This document shows, in pieces, positions 33,450 to 41,707 of a stretch of 41,761 bases of DNA. The notes below the pieces were generated by a model that saw nothing but the letters and a program-made list of their open reading frames with translations, made no database searches and was not told the origin of the DNA. The position numbers and the translations under genes are program-made. The DNA comes from Candidatus Latescibacterota bacterium (lineage in GTDB: Bacteria > Latescibacterota > UBA2968 > UBA8231), in contig JAJEGS010000025.1 in NCBI GenBank assembly GCA_022819745.1, forward strand, positions 1 through 41,761, read 5' to 3'. Each line of letters opens with the position of its first letter. Positions within the stretch are counted from its first letter, which is position 1.

Positions 33450-33614
33450 ATGAGCCTGCATCCATCCGTACATACAAGCTACGGTTCGGCCCTTGAAGCC
33501 ACGCAGGCATCTTCCGTTCCGCCTCGTACCATGATCGCTTTTACCGGCACTATCAAGGGGTCTCATAAGGAGGCCCTTTCGCGACGCCCTTGGCGTCACC
33601 ATCTGGTTCAATAG
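33450..33614 (+). CDS. Candidate precursor peptide 1
   Basis: 54 residues from the ATG at 33450, with GAGGAGG (33434-33440) upstream. The N-terminus MSLHPSVHTSYGSALEA matches the next ORF's MTALHKSERATYGQAVEA (shared LHxS...[ST]YGxA[LV]EA), which looks like a leader. The C-terminal part has no cysteine and is basic (EALSRRPWRHHLVQ); it may be a different core or the result of drift. An AAGGAGG at about 33567 lies inside it. Confidence 0.6.
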   Translation: MSLHPSVHTSYGSALEATQASSVPPRTMIAFTGTIKGSHKEALSRRPWRHHLVQ

Positions 33615-33646
33615 AACCAAGCACTTACTACTCAAGGAGTATAGCC

Positions 33647-33778
33647 ATGACCGCTCTGCACAAGTCCGAACGCGCCACCTACGGCCAAGCCGTTGAGGCC
33701 CAAGGCGAATACGTATTGCAAGTATGCCTCAACAACGCTGCTCTCTGCGTATTCGACGGTAGCAAAGACTGCTGCTAG
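33647..33778 (+). CDS. Candidate precursor peptide 2, four-cysteine tail
   Basis: 43 residues from the ATG at 33647, with CAAGGAG upstream. Residues 1-20 are the leader-like part shared with the preceding ORF. The rest is hydrophobic with cysteines at 27, 34, 42 and 43, ending FDGSKDCC. That pattern suits a secreted, disulfide-bonded or otherwise modified peptide. The neighbours (thioredoxin-like proteins, MauE, ABC exporter, subtilase) fit this. It is followed 34 bp later by a strong hairpin. No known precursor family is recognised. Confidence 0.7.
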   Translation: MTALHKSERATYGQAVEAQGEYVLQVCLNNAALCVFDGSKDCC

Positions 33779-33812
33779 GAGGACAATCCTTCGTTAAGTA
33801 GCCCTTGCCTAG

Positions 33813-33850
33813 CGAGTGGATCGTGGGTTCCATTGACCACGATCCACTCG
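33813..33850 (+). terminator. Strong hairpin after the peptide ORFs (attenuator or partial terminator)
   Basis: 14-bp perfect arms (33813-33826 and 33837-33850) around a 10-base loop. No T-run follows, so it is probably not a full intrinsic terminator. In this position it may reduce readthrough into, or protect the message before, the propeller and thioredoxin genes, giving more peptide than enzyme. Confidence 0.6.
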
Positions 33851-33936
33851 GCCGGCCTTCAAGCACTGAATGATTATCGTCTCATGAGTCCGTTCATTGG
33901 TATGGGTTCAACATCGACTATCCACAGGAGTATCTT

Positions 33937-35121
33937 ATGAACAATCTGAAACATTGGATCGCGGCCGTCGGTACTATGGTGATTTTGGCAGGGTGTGGTG
34001 GCGACGATACTCAGTCCGAAGGTCGGGTGGAGATCCCCGCTCCGGCGGCTGATTTAGCTTTCGATGAGGCGTTCGTAAAGGACCGAGATATACACTTACA
34101 AATGCCTGAAGACATCGTTTTGGGCGAAATCGGTTCCATCGTGGTGGATGCCAAGGGCAATCTCATCGTCTTGGACTCTGTCCAGTGGAGAGTTTTCCAG
34201 ACTAATGCGGAAGGTCGTTACCAGATGCAGATCGGGGCACGAGGCGGAGCCGAGAGCGAGTACTTTTATGTTGTCAAGATGCTGCTGGGCCTAAACCGCG
34301 ATCTCTATATCCAATCTGTAGGAGAAAGCATTAAGTACCTAGTCTTTGATAGGGACTCATATAAGTTCAAGAAGGCGTTTCCGGACCCTATATTCCCTAC
34401 CGCCGGATTTATTGACCGTATCGCGTTCACTGAAGGGGGCAACATATATGCCTCGCAAGTGGATGTCACTGATGGAGGCACCTCTGAGATACGAGAGGAT
34501 GGTAAACATGCCCTATTCCGTCTTAATGAAAACCTCAATAAGATCGGTACCATGTATCCAGTCGAAGACACACGGACAGCGGCGGCTCTAAATCGGTTCC
34601 ACAACACCATCCTCACCCCTAGGACGGGAGGTGGCTTCTACTTCATGTACCCTACCATTTACGAGATTCACCGGTACAACGATCAGGGCGAGTTGGAACA
34701 GACCTTGTTTAGCGCCTACCGATCTAGGCACCGGGACTGGATTAAGCCCTTTCCCGCTAGCTTGGATGTAAATCGTTGGACCCCCAAGCACGCGGAGTGG
34801 GTCGCCGAGCACATTATCCGTTTTCAGCTTTACGAATGTGATCCCAACTTACTGGTGCTTGTGCAATGTCGGCGGGAGATCGGAGGTGAGTTAAAATACT
34901 ATCTGAACCTCCTATACAAGGACGGCTATTCGGTCGCCGATGGCATTAGAGTGCCCACCAATCATAAGTTGCTGACGGTCAACGGCCATGAATTATATTT
35001 TATGGTCGAAGGGGCGTTCGACGAGGAGACCGGTGAGGCGGGCGATCCGTATGTGGCCGTCTATCGGCTCAACGACCGCGAAGGGGCCGGCAAGGTAGCA
35101 TTCAGCCGAGGCATCCAGTAG
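33937..35121 (+). CDS. Beta-propeller lipoprotein (6-bladed/NHL-like)
   Basis: 394 residues with a lipoprotein signal (ILAGCGGDD; Cys about 21). The sequence has blade-like repeats such as LGEIGSIVVDAKGNLIVLDS and FIDRIAFTEGGNIYASQ, as in the 6-bladed propeller proteins of Bacteroidetes-like genomes that sit beside small peptides and thioredoxins. It is probably on the outer side of a membrane, and may bind the peptide product. CAGGAG precedes the ATG. Confidence 0.7.
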   Translation: MNNLKHWIAAVGTMVILAGCGGDDTQSEGRVEIPAPAADLAFDEAFVKDRDIHLQMPEDIVLGEIGSIVVDAKGNLIVLDSVQWRVFQTNAEGRYQMQIGARGGAESEYFYVVKMLLGLNRDLYIQSVGESIKYLVFDRDSYKFKKAFPDPIFPTAGFIDRIAFTEGGNIYASQVDVTDGGTSEIREDGKHALFRLNENLNKIGTMYPVEDTRTAAALNRFHNTILTPRTGGGFYFMYPTIYEIHRYNDQGELEQTLFSAYRSRHRDWIKPFPASLDVNRWTPKHAEWVAEHIIRFQLYECDPNLLVLVQCRREIGGELKYYLNLLYKDGYSVADGIRVPTNHKLLTVNGHELYFMVEGAFDEETGEAGDPYVAVYRLNDREGAGKVAFSRGIQ

Positions 35122-35138
35122 GGAAGGAGACCATTGCC

Positions 35139-35777
35139 ATGAATGGCACTAAGCTAGCCAAAGCACTTCTGGTGCTGTCGGGCCTCGGCTCGGTTGCCTT
35201 GGCCCTGCATCAAGACAACGCCGACAGACGCGACGAGTTGGAGATCCTCAACGAGCGGCTGGAACACTTGGAGACGGTCCAGTGGAACTACGAGGTCAAC
35301 GCCGCTCTCAAGGAGAAGCTACATCGCAAACTGCTCGAATCGGTGGACTTGAGCCAATTCGCCAAGTTCGATGAGTCGGCGGCCGGAGACGGTGCGCCGT
35401 TTGTCGTCGTCGTATCGACGAGCCGGACGTGTGGGGCGTGCCTGTTCACCCAACTCGACCAATGGAAACAGGCCATGACTCAAAAGGGCGTCTCCCACGG
35501 CAAGCTGCTGCTGGTCGTAGGCGACGCCAATAAGCACATCAAGCAACAGATCGCCATCAAGAACAAGGTCGGCATCTTGCCGTTTGCCTTCACCTTCGTG
35601 GCCGAGCAGGAACTAGAAGGGTTGTTCTTCCAATCCGACGCTCGGTCGTCAGTGCCGGTCTCATTTGTCGTGAACGACGCCTTCCATGTGCTCAATTGGC
35701 ACTACAGCGACAAAGGGGACGAAGAGGCGACGGCGCAGTGTATCCAAGACTGGCTGGATCGGTACTTCACCTCGTAA
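35139..35777 (+). CDS. Membrane-anchored thioredoxin-like protein (CGAC)
   Basis: 212 residues. An N-terminal helix (LAKALLVLSGLGSVALAL) anchors it; a coiled-coil-like charged stretch (about 30-65) is followed by a thioredoxin-fold domain with C98-G-A-C101 in TSRTCGACLFTQ. The cis-proline-type region is SSVPVSFVVND. It likely works outside the cytoplasm on disulfides. It is 17 bp after the propeller gene in operon C and parallels the second thioredoxin-like protein in operon D. Confidence 0.78.
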   Translation: MNGTKLAKALLVLSGLGSVALALHQDNADRRDELEILNERLEHLETVQWNYEVNAALKEKLHRKLLESVDLSQFAKFDESAAGDGAPFVVVVSTSRTCGACLFTQLDQWKQAMTQKGVSHGKLLLVVGDANKHIKQQIAIKNKVGILPFAFTFVAEQELEGLFFQSDARSSVPVSFVVNDAFHVLNWHYSDKGDEEATAQCIQDWLDRYFTS

Positions 35778-35800
35778 ACGGCGATTCTGCGAGCTGCAGA

Positions 35801-37564
35801 TTAGTTGCCCGCCGCGTCGTCGTCCGCCGCCTTGTAAGCAACTAACTCCCAGCCGTGAAACACCACCGCCAAGCCGATGTGCCGCACCGACGGGTGGCGG
35901 CGCAGTAAGGACGGGTCCGCTAAGTAGCCGTGCAACTGAAGCACGGCTTCAGCCACCTTGTTCGCCAAGACGGATTCGTCGAGGGTTTCGCTCCGTTTCA
36001 GATACTTGAGTTCGAGCACGTAGCCGAACTGCACGTCGGGATACTGGGCGACAAACGGCTCCAAGTACAGATCCGCATATCCCTTGTTCAGTTCGTACTC
36101 CGAGTGCAGCAAAAACTGATCGATCATGCCCAAATAGGCGGCGATAAAGCCGTGGATGACCTTCTCGCCGTCCATGTAGTCGCGGATGCCGGTTTGCTCG
36201 GCGAGAGCGGTATGCAAAAAGTCGAGAGCCGGCTGCCACGTGCCGTCGTAGGCCATCTGCCACATCAAGTTGGAGAAGGTGTACACATCGACGGAGAACA
36301 CCCCCACATCCTTGTAGGCATCGCGCAGGTAGCCGTACATCAGCCGCTTGACCGTTTGATTAGGAATGCCCAACCGAGGCACCCCCCGCTCCACATCCTG
36401 AATGCTGAGCAGGCCGAAGTAATGCAGCAGCGACAGAAAATTCTCGCGCTGGTCCAACTGCTCTAAGGGAAAACTGATTTGAATGGTACTTTTGGCGGTC
36501 TGCTCGCCGATGATGTGGCGGAGCAAGTCGAAGTTGCCGTTGAATTGCCGGTTGATTGTCAGCAGGTGGCGCAGCTTGCCGTAGTCGATGCGCACGTTGG
36601 TGTCAATCAACTCGTCCGGCATGGATTTATTGGATATGGACTCATCGAGGAAATAGAGCACCATGTCGGTGTTGTAGAGGTCGCCTTGGGCACGCTTGGC
36701 GAACCGATAGCCATTGTACCACTCCTGCATTACCTCCAGCGCGGCTTCTACTTCCTGATTGAACACGCCGTAGTCGTGGTATAGCTCCAGCAGGCCCCGC
36801 ACCTCCTCCTCGGTGAAGCCGAGCAGGTCGTTGAACTCCGGGCGCAAGCTGATGTTCTTGCCGATGTTGAAGCCGCTGGTGACGTCGTCCATGGTGATCG
36901 GCGATACGCCGGTGATGAAGAGCCGCTCCAGCCCGCCGCTTCGCCCGGCTCCGGCCTTGAGCGCGGCAAAGAAATTGCGATAGAAGCCGCCGCCGTGGGT
37001 GAAGGACTGGTAGGCTTCGGCCCCGCGATGCGCCAGCACGGTGTTAGCAAAATTGTCGTATTCATCAATGAGCACATATAGCGGAATGCCGTGGTCGCCA
37101 GCGTACAGAAACAGCGCGGCGAGTTTGGCGTCGATGGAGGGCGGCGAGAGGATGTGCTGTCTCGCCTCTTGGGGAAACAGGTCCTGATTTTGTTTTAATG
37201 CGTGATCGAGTTCCAAGTGACAGTACATCTCAAAACGTTCCCGCAGGGTTTCTAAGGTGTCATCGAACGCCGAAAAGTCAAAGCGTAAGACGACGTAGCA
37301 ATGGCGGTTTTCGGTCGGCTGCCGCCCCAAGTGTGTGCCGCCGAAGACGGCCTCGAATTCGTCGGCGCGGTTGCGGTCGTAGTAGTTTTCCAGCAGGGAC
37401 ACCCAGCAGGACTTACCAAAGCGACGAGGGCGAATCAGAAAGACGTAGCGTTCGTCTTCTAAGGCGTGGACAAAGCGGGTCTTATCGACGTAGAGGCGGT
37501 TTTCCAAGCGAATGGCCCGGAAATCGGCCCAACCGTAGGGAATGAGGGGATAGGATGCGGACAT
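35801..37564 (-). CDS. AAA-ATPase-like / PD-(D/E)XK nuclease-family protein
   Basis: 587 residues from the ATG at 37564 (upstream AGGAG); a start at 37642 would add 26 residues without clear support. The N-terminal AAA-ATPase-like domain (IPYGWADFRAIRLENRLYVD, Walker A-type RPRRFGK51S, Walker B-type LYVLIDEYDNF) and the C-terminal PD-(D/E)XK part (VQFGYVLELKYLKR, with the E-x-K) match the DUF1703/AAA-ATPase_like family. It is very common in some gut and uncultured bacteria; the role is unknown, and mobility or defence has been suggested. It lies opposite to operons C and D and separates them. A deleted copy is at 28887-29010. Confidence 0.87.
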   Translation of the reverse strand: MSASYPLIPYGWADFRAIRLENRLYVDKTRFVHALEDERYVFLIRPRRFGKSCWVSLLENYYDRNRADEFEAVFGGTHLGRQPTENRHCYVVLRFDFSAFDDTLETLRERFEMYCHLELDHALKQNQDLFPQEARQHILSPPSIDAKLAALFLYAGDHGIPLYVLIDEYDNFANTVLAHRGAEAYQSFTHGGGFYRNFFAALKAGAGRSGGLERLFITGVSPITMDDVTSGFNIGKNISLRPEFNDLLGFTEEEVRGLLELYHDYGVFNQEVEAALEVMQEWYNGYRFAKRAQGDLYNTDMVLYFLDESISNKSMPDELIDTNVRIDYGKLRHLLTINRQFNGNFDLLRHIIGEQTAKSTIQISFPLEQLDQRENFLSLLHYFGLLSIQDVERGVPRLGIPNQTVKRLMYGYLRDAYKDVGVFSVDVYTFSNLMWQMAYDGTWQPALDFLHTALAEQTGIRDYMDGEKVIHGFIAAYLGMIDQFLLHSEYELNKGYADLYLEPFVAQYPDVQFGYVLELKYLKRSETLDESVLANKVAEAVLQLHGYLADPSLLRRHPSVRHIGLAVVFHGWELVAYKAADDDAAGN

Positions 37565-37658
37565 GGCGGCTCCTAAGAGGAAGGAACACCACTGAGCGTA
37601 ACGATTGAGCAAAACAAGCGCAACGTACGCACGGTTGGCCACATCGGCGAGCGCGTTC

Positions 37659-37760
37659 TTAACGCACTGCGCCCCTTCTGACGCACTTGATCTAAGCTAT
37701 TGTAAAAAATTGGGATAGAAGTGAGATAGATCGTTAAGTGCGTCGAAAGGGTGCAATTAA
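37659..37760 (+). promoter_or_regulatory. Upstream activator region of module D
   Basis: CGCACT at 37663 and 37682 (19 bp apart), inverted AAGTGCGTC at 37736-37744, ATTGTAAA at 37699. The arms extend further here: GCGCCCCTTCT-GACGCACTT on the left mirrors AAGTGCGTC-GAAAGGGTGCA on the right. It is the best-preserved copy. The stretch 37565-37920 contains only this module and its promoter. Confidence 0.82.
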
Positions 37761-37844
37761 AGAGCGATTCGGCGTTTGATTTGAAATGTCCCGATTTTCT
37801 GTAACTCTTTGTATAACAATCAATTAAGATTTTTTGGATCATTT

Positions 37845-37860
37845 TGGCACGGAAGTTGCT
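37845..37860 (+). promoter_or_regulatory. Sigma-54 promoter D (exporter/protease operon)
   Basis: TGGCACGGAAGTTGCT is a perfect RpoN -24/-12 site (GG 37846-37847, GC 37858-37859). A TAACT block starts at 37802, 43 bp upstream. The leader lacks the GGCC...GGCC element but has CCCC-GTA-GGGG (37875-37885). Confidence 0.9.
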
Positions 37861-37920
37861 GTTTAATGACCAAGCCCCGTAGGGGACTAATCACTCACCA
37901 CTCACAATGGGAGGTCAATC

Positions 37921-38022
37921 ATGACCCTGCATCCTTTAGTCCAGATCAGGTACATCTTCGGCCCGAAGAATAGCTCCGACTCCCACAGGCGTAGCCTCTC
38001 TCACCGCCGAGAACAGACCTAG
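37921..38022 (+). CDS. Small ORF related to the candidate precursor peptides
   Basis: 33 residues starting MTLHPLVQIRY, matching the MSLHPSVHTSY start in operon C at L3, H4, P5, V7 and Y11. GGGAGG lies upstream. After Tyr11 the DNA resembles the operon-C ORF (TTCGGCCC...GAA) but with one extra base, so the end (SHRRSLSHRREQT) may be out of frame through a +1 change. It may be a decayed precursor or a diverged one. Coding confidence is moderate. Confidence 0.5.
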   Translation: MTLHPLVQIRYIFGPKNSSDSHRRSLSHRREQT

Positions 38023-38057
38023 CCGTGCCCCGGCACAAAACCCAAGCGAGGTGAACG

Positions 38058-38774
38058 ATGAAAAACATGGCGCGTAACATATCCCTGCTGGTCAATGCGT
38101 TCCTGTTGATACTCATTGCGACCGGTGCTCTGTGGGCATTGAAAGAGCTACACCGGCAAGACCCGACCGAGGCTGAGCGGCTGGTGAAGGAGAAGACTTA
38201 CTTCAAGGACTACCTCAACAGCAGCGTCCAAGCCTCGACCAAGCTGGGTCTGAAATTCCCGGTCATCGAGACGAGGGATATCAAAGGCCGGCCTTTGAGC
38301 ACGGATTTCTCCAAGACCAAAAAGGGAGGCATCGTCGTCGTACTTAGCGAACTGGCGTGTCAGCCCTGCCTAAAGCCGCAGATGCAAATCCTACAGCACA
38401 TCTACGAGCGTCTCGCCGAGCCGGAGGAAATGCCCATCTACTGCATCGCTAGGATGAGCGAGCAGAAATTTTCGGACTATGTGCGGACTTTCCAGATCAC
38501 GTTTCCAGTTGTGTCGGACACGACCGGGTATTTCAGCGAGACGCCCTTTGGCGAACCGACCCCGGCGGTATTTGTAGTTGATGAGAACAACACGGTCGTC
38601 AACGTCCATATCCCCGTGCAGGAGAAGCCGCACCTTTCGGTCATTTTCTACAATGAGTTGAAGCCTTGGTTCGATTTGGCCGAGCCGCTCGCTTTCAAGT
38701 TCAAAGGCGTGAAGTACTACGATGTTATCACCAACAAGGCCGATTTGAGTTCGGTCAAGCACCTACTCTATTGA
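38058..38774 (+). CDS. TlpA/peroxiredoxin-like thioredoxin-fold protein (CQPC)
   Basis: 238 residues. An N-terminal membrane helix (ISLLVNAFLLILIATGALWA) and a thioredoxin-fold domain with C101-Q-P-C104 in SELACQPCLKPQ and a cis-Pro region PTPAVFVVDENN. It is probably periplasmic, with a redox role on the peptide or on the export machinery. GAGGTGAACG precedes the ATG. It is the second gene of operon D. Confidence 0.82.
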   Translation: MKNMARNISLLVNAFLLILIATGALWALKELHRQDPTEAERLVKEKTYFKDYLNSSVQASTKLGLKFPVIETRDIKGRPLSTDFSKTKKGGIVVVLSELACQPCLKPQMQILQHIYERLAEPEEMPIYCIARMSEQKFSDYVRTFQITFPVVSDTTGYFSETPFGEPTPAVFVVDENNTVVNVHIPVQEKPHLSVIFYNELKPWFDLAEPLAFKFKGVKYYDVITNKADLSSVKHLLY

Positions 38775-38805
38775 CCAGCCACCTAGCGCAAGGGAGGACA
38801 ACGAG

Positions 38806-40530
38806 ATGATATTCAAGGAATTTGTAATGCGCTTCGCCCGCTACATCAAACCGTACTGGTGGCAAAGCTCAATCGTATTCGCCTTCATGGTCTTGGCGAC
38901 GGTCAGTTCGCTCGCCTTTCCCTATATCTTGATGATCCTCATCGACGAGGCCCTGCCCGACGAGGACTACTATCTGCTGGGCATCCTGCTGGCCACCCTG
39001 TTCGGCATCATAGCCTTGAACATAATCAGCGTCTTTATTGCCGAGTATCTGTACCGATGGGTCGGCAACCGCGTTGTGTTCGAGATGCGGAGCGAGTTGT
39101 TCAGCCACTTATTGCGCCTGCCGCTAAGTTTCTTCAAGCGCAACAAGACCGGGGATATTGCCCATCGGCTTAACAACGATGTGCAGATCGTACAGAAAAC
39201 GCTTACCTCCGGCGTACTGAAGCTGGTCAATAGTGTGCTGACGTTGGTCAGCTTGGGGGCGGTGCTAATATGGCTGGACGCTCCCCTCTTCCTCGGCCTA
39301 AGCCTGCTCGTGCCCTGCTTCCTAGTGAATCTCAAGTACTTCCAGCCGAAAATAGGCAAAGTGGCCGAGGCGACCCAACACAAGACTTCGGATATACTGG
39401 GCTTTTTTATTGAGCGCTTCGACAACATCAAACTCGTGCAGTCGTACAACACATACCGGCACGAAAGCGACAAGTTGGGCAGACGACAGGGAGAGTTGTT
39501 CGATCTAGAGATGCACAGTACCGCGTTGAATCTTTCCGCTGGCTCCATCTCGTCCTTTATCATGTCCTTGGCCCCGGTCGTCATCCTCGGTTGGGGAGGG
39601 CATCAAGTCATGCAGGGAACAATAGGTTTGGGGGCACTAATCGCCTTTTTCCAGTACTTCATGCGCATTTTCGGCCCTTTGGAAAACCTGAACCAACTGT
39701 ACCTAGATTGCGTCCGGGCGTCGGTTTCCCTGCGGCGGATTGTGGAATTCATGGACGTGCCGGCGGAGATTGAGCCAGAGCAGGCCGAACCCTTCTCGTT
39801 CAAAAAGAAAATAGCGTTCAAAGATGTGGAGTTTGCCTACAACGGGCACACCGTACTCAGCCATTTTGATTTAGAGATTGAAAAGGGCAAGACGTACGCG
39901 CTCGTCGGGGCGAGCGGTTGTGGCAAGAGCACGGTTGTCGATCTGTTGTGCCGTTTTTATCAGCCGCAAAAAGGCGAAATAGCCATAGACGACACACCTT
40001 GCCGGGCCTTTGGTCTGGGCAAGTACCGAGACCGCATAGGCTTGGTGTCACAGGAAGCACAGCTCTTCCGTGACTCAGTGCTCGAAAACATACGCTATGG
40101 CCGATTGGACAGTTCCAAAGAAGAAATCGAACGCGCTGCCGAGGAACTCGAAATTGACGGCGCGGACATCCACGAGCCCGAAGACTCCTTGGCGACGGTA
40201 TGTGACTCTAAAGCCAACCTGTCGGGTGGGCAGAAACAGCGGATCGCCCTAGCGAGAGCCGTGCTGAAAAACCCCGAGATCATAGTGCTGGATGAGGCGA
40301 CTTCAGCCTTGGACTCGGAGAGCGAGGAGAAGCTGTTGCGCCGGCTCAAGAGCCATGCCGACGACAAGACGCTCATCATCGTCAGTCACCGGCTTAGTGC
40401 CGTCCGGGAGGTCGATGAGATTGTCTGCATGGACGAGGGAAAAATTGTCGAGAAAGGCACCCATGCCGAACTGATGCAGAAAAAAGGCCACTATTGGGAA
40501 CTGTTCAAAACTCAGCTTGCGAACAATTGA
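38806..40530 (+). CDS. ABC exporter, fused permease and ATPase
   Basis: 574 residues. Six transmembrane helices (residues ~20-300) followed by an ATPase domain: Walker A G-A-S-G-C-G-K-S-T (about 368-376), signature LSGGQKQRIALARA (about 472), Walker B IIVLDEATSALD (about 491-502) and the His switch IIVSHRLSAV. It is a half-transporter that would dimerise, like bacteriocin and lipid exporters, but without the N-terminal C39 peptidase of many peptide exporters. The linked subtilase could supply the missing cleavage. GGGAGGACAACG precedes the ATG. Confidence 0.92.
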   Translation: MIFKEFVMRFARYIKPYWWQSSIVFAFMVLATVSSLAFPYILMILIDEALPDEDYYLLGILLATLFGIIALNIISVFIAEYLYRWVGNRVVFEMRSELFSHLLRLPLSFFKRNKTGDIAHRLNNDVQIVQKTLTSGVLKLVNSVLTLVSLGAVLIWLDAPLFLGLSLLVPCFLVNLKYFQPKIGKVAEATQHKTSDILGFFIERFDNIKLVQSYNTYRHESDKLGRRQGELFDLEMHSTALNLSAGSISSFIMSLAPVVILGWGGHQVMQGTIGLGALIAFFQYFMRIFGPLENLNQLYLDCVRASVSLRRIVEFMDVPAEIEPEQAEPFSFKKKIAFKDVEFAYNGHTVLSHFDLEIEKGKTYALVGASGCGKSTVVDLLCRFYQPQKGEIAIDDTPCRAFGLGKYRDRIGLVSQEAQLFRDSVLENIRYGRLDSSKEEIERAAEELEIDGADIHEPEDSLATVCDSKANLSGGQKQRIALARAVLKNPEIIVLDEATSALDSESEEKLLRRLKSHADDKTLIIVSHRLSAVREVDEIVCMDEGKIVEKGTHAELMQKKGHYWELFKTQLANN

Positions 40531-40546
40531 AGAAAGGGAGACCAAG

Positions 40547-41626
40547 ATGAATACCAATGAGAAATCGCAGACACTCGATTTTACCCGTTTGACCGGGCGC
40601 GGAGTCAAAGTCGCGGTAGTCGATAGCGGTATTGAACCCAATCATCCCAAGATCGGCCCTATTGCCGGCGGAGTCGGGTTGTGCGCGGTTGCCGGTGGCG
40701 GTATCCAACGCGAGGACGATTTCTCCGACCGGGCCGGTCACGGTACGGCCTGCGCAGGCATTATTCGCAAATTGGCCCCGGAAGCCGAACTCTACGGGAT
40801 ACGCGTTTTCGACGAGTCGCTGACCACAGATGGACAGTCTCTGGTCGAAGCCATCGCTTGGGCCATAGAAGAAGGCATGGATGTGGTCAATCTCAGTCTA
40901 GGGACGATTGATCCCGCATATAAGAGGCCCTTGGCGGAGATATGCAGCAAGGCCGTTGAAGCCAATCTGATCTTGGTTAGTTCTGAGCACAACGAGGGCA
41001 TGGAGAGCTATCCGGCCGAGTTATCCGACGTAATCGGCGTCACTTGGGGAAAAATCTACGATCGCTACGGGTACTACCATCGGCGCGGGCAGGCCATTGA
41101 GTGCGTGGCTCGGGGCGATCAGCAGCGTCTGTGCTGGCTAGACGGAGGGGAGACGATCACCGGAGGAACCAGTTTTGCCGCGCCCCACATATCGGCGATT
41201 GTCGCCTTGATCCGCCAGCGCTTTCCCGGAGCGGGGTTGCCTGAGGTGCGGGAGATCTTGGCGACAAACGCCTTAGAGCTGGAGGGGCACGGGGTGCCCA
41301 CCGGCAAGTCGGGTACCACTGTCGAGCGGCCGGGTTTTCCCAGCTACAAGTGGATTGGTCGGGCCGCCCTATATCCGTACAACAAGGAAATGCACGCACT
41401 GGTGCGCCACGCGAAACATTTGCATTTCACTATTGCTGGTATCGCCGACCCGGTCGGCAAAGGCTTGGTCGGCAAGGACGCCGGCGAGGCCATTGGCGTC
41501 GAACCGTTAGGCGTGCGCATTGTCCCCAAATTAGGAGACGCTCTAGAAGGAGCCAATACTCTCGTGTTAGGGTACGTGGATCAGCTATCTCGGTTGGGCA
41601 AAAAGGACTTGTTGCGCGAAGCCTGA
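40547..41626 (+). CDS. Subtilisin-family (S8) serine protease without signal peptide
   Basis: 359 residues from the ATG at 40547, which follows AAAGGGAG. The catalytic triad is D26 (KVAVVDSGIEPNHPKI), H65 (RAGHGTACAG) and S209 (GGTSFAAPHISAI), with the oxyanion Asn N149 in SSEHNEG. It lacks a signal peptide and prodomain, so it should act in the cytoplasm, as do the subtilases that process RiPP leaders (PatA/PatG-type). The C-terminal ~110 residues are of unknown type. It is 16 bp after the ABC gene. The coregulated leader-bearing peptides are its likely, but unproven, substrate. Confidence 0.88.
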   Translation: MNTNEKSQTLDFTRLTGRGVKVAVVDSGIEPNHPKIGPIAGGVGLCAVAGGGIQREDDFSDRAGHGTACAGIIRKLAPEAELYGIRVFDESLTTDGQSLVEAIAWAIEEGMDVVNLSLGTIDPAYKRPLAEICSKAVEANLILVSSEHNEGMESYPAELSDVIGVTWGKIYDRYGYYHRRGQAIECVARGDQQRLCWLDGGETITGGTSFAAPHISAIVALIRQRFPGAGLPEVREILATNALELEGHGVPTGKSGTTVERPGFPSYKWIGRAALYPYNKEMHALVRHAKHLHFTIAGIADPVGKGLVGKDAGEAIGVEPLGVRIVPKLGDALEGANTLVLGYVDQLSRLGKKDLLREA

Positions 41627-41707
41627 TTCCCTTACACTTTTGAAAATAGGGCTGCTGCCCATAGTTTATGGCTCTCTTTTAACCGCCTAAGATCAAAGGA
41701 GGGCCTT

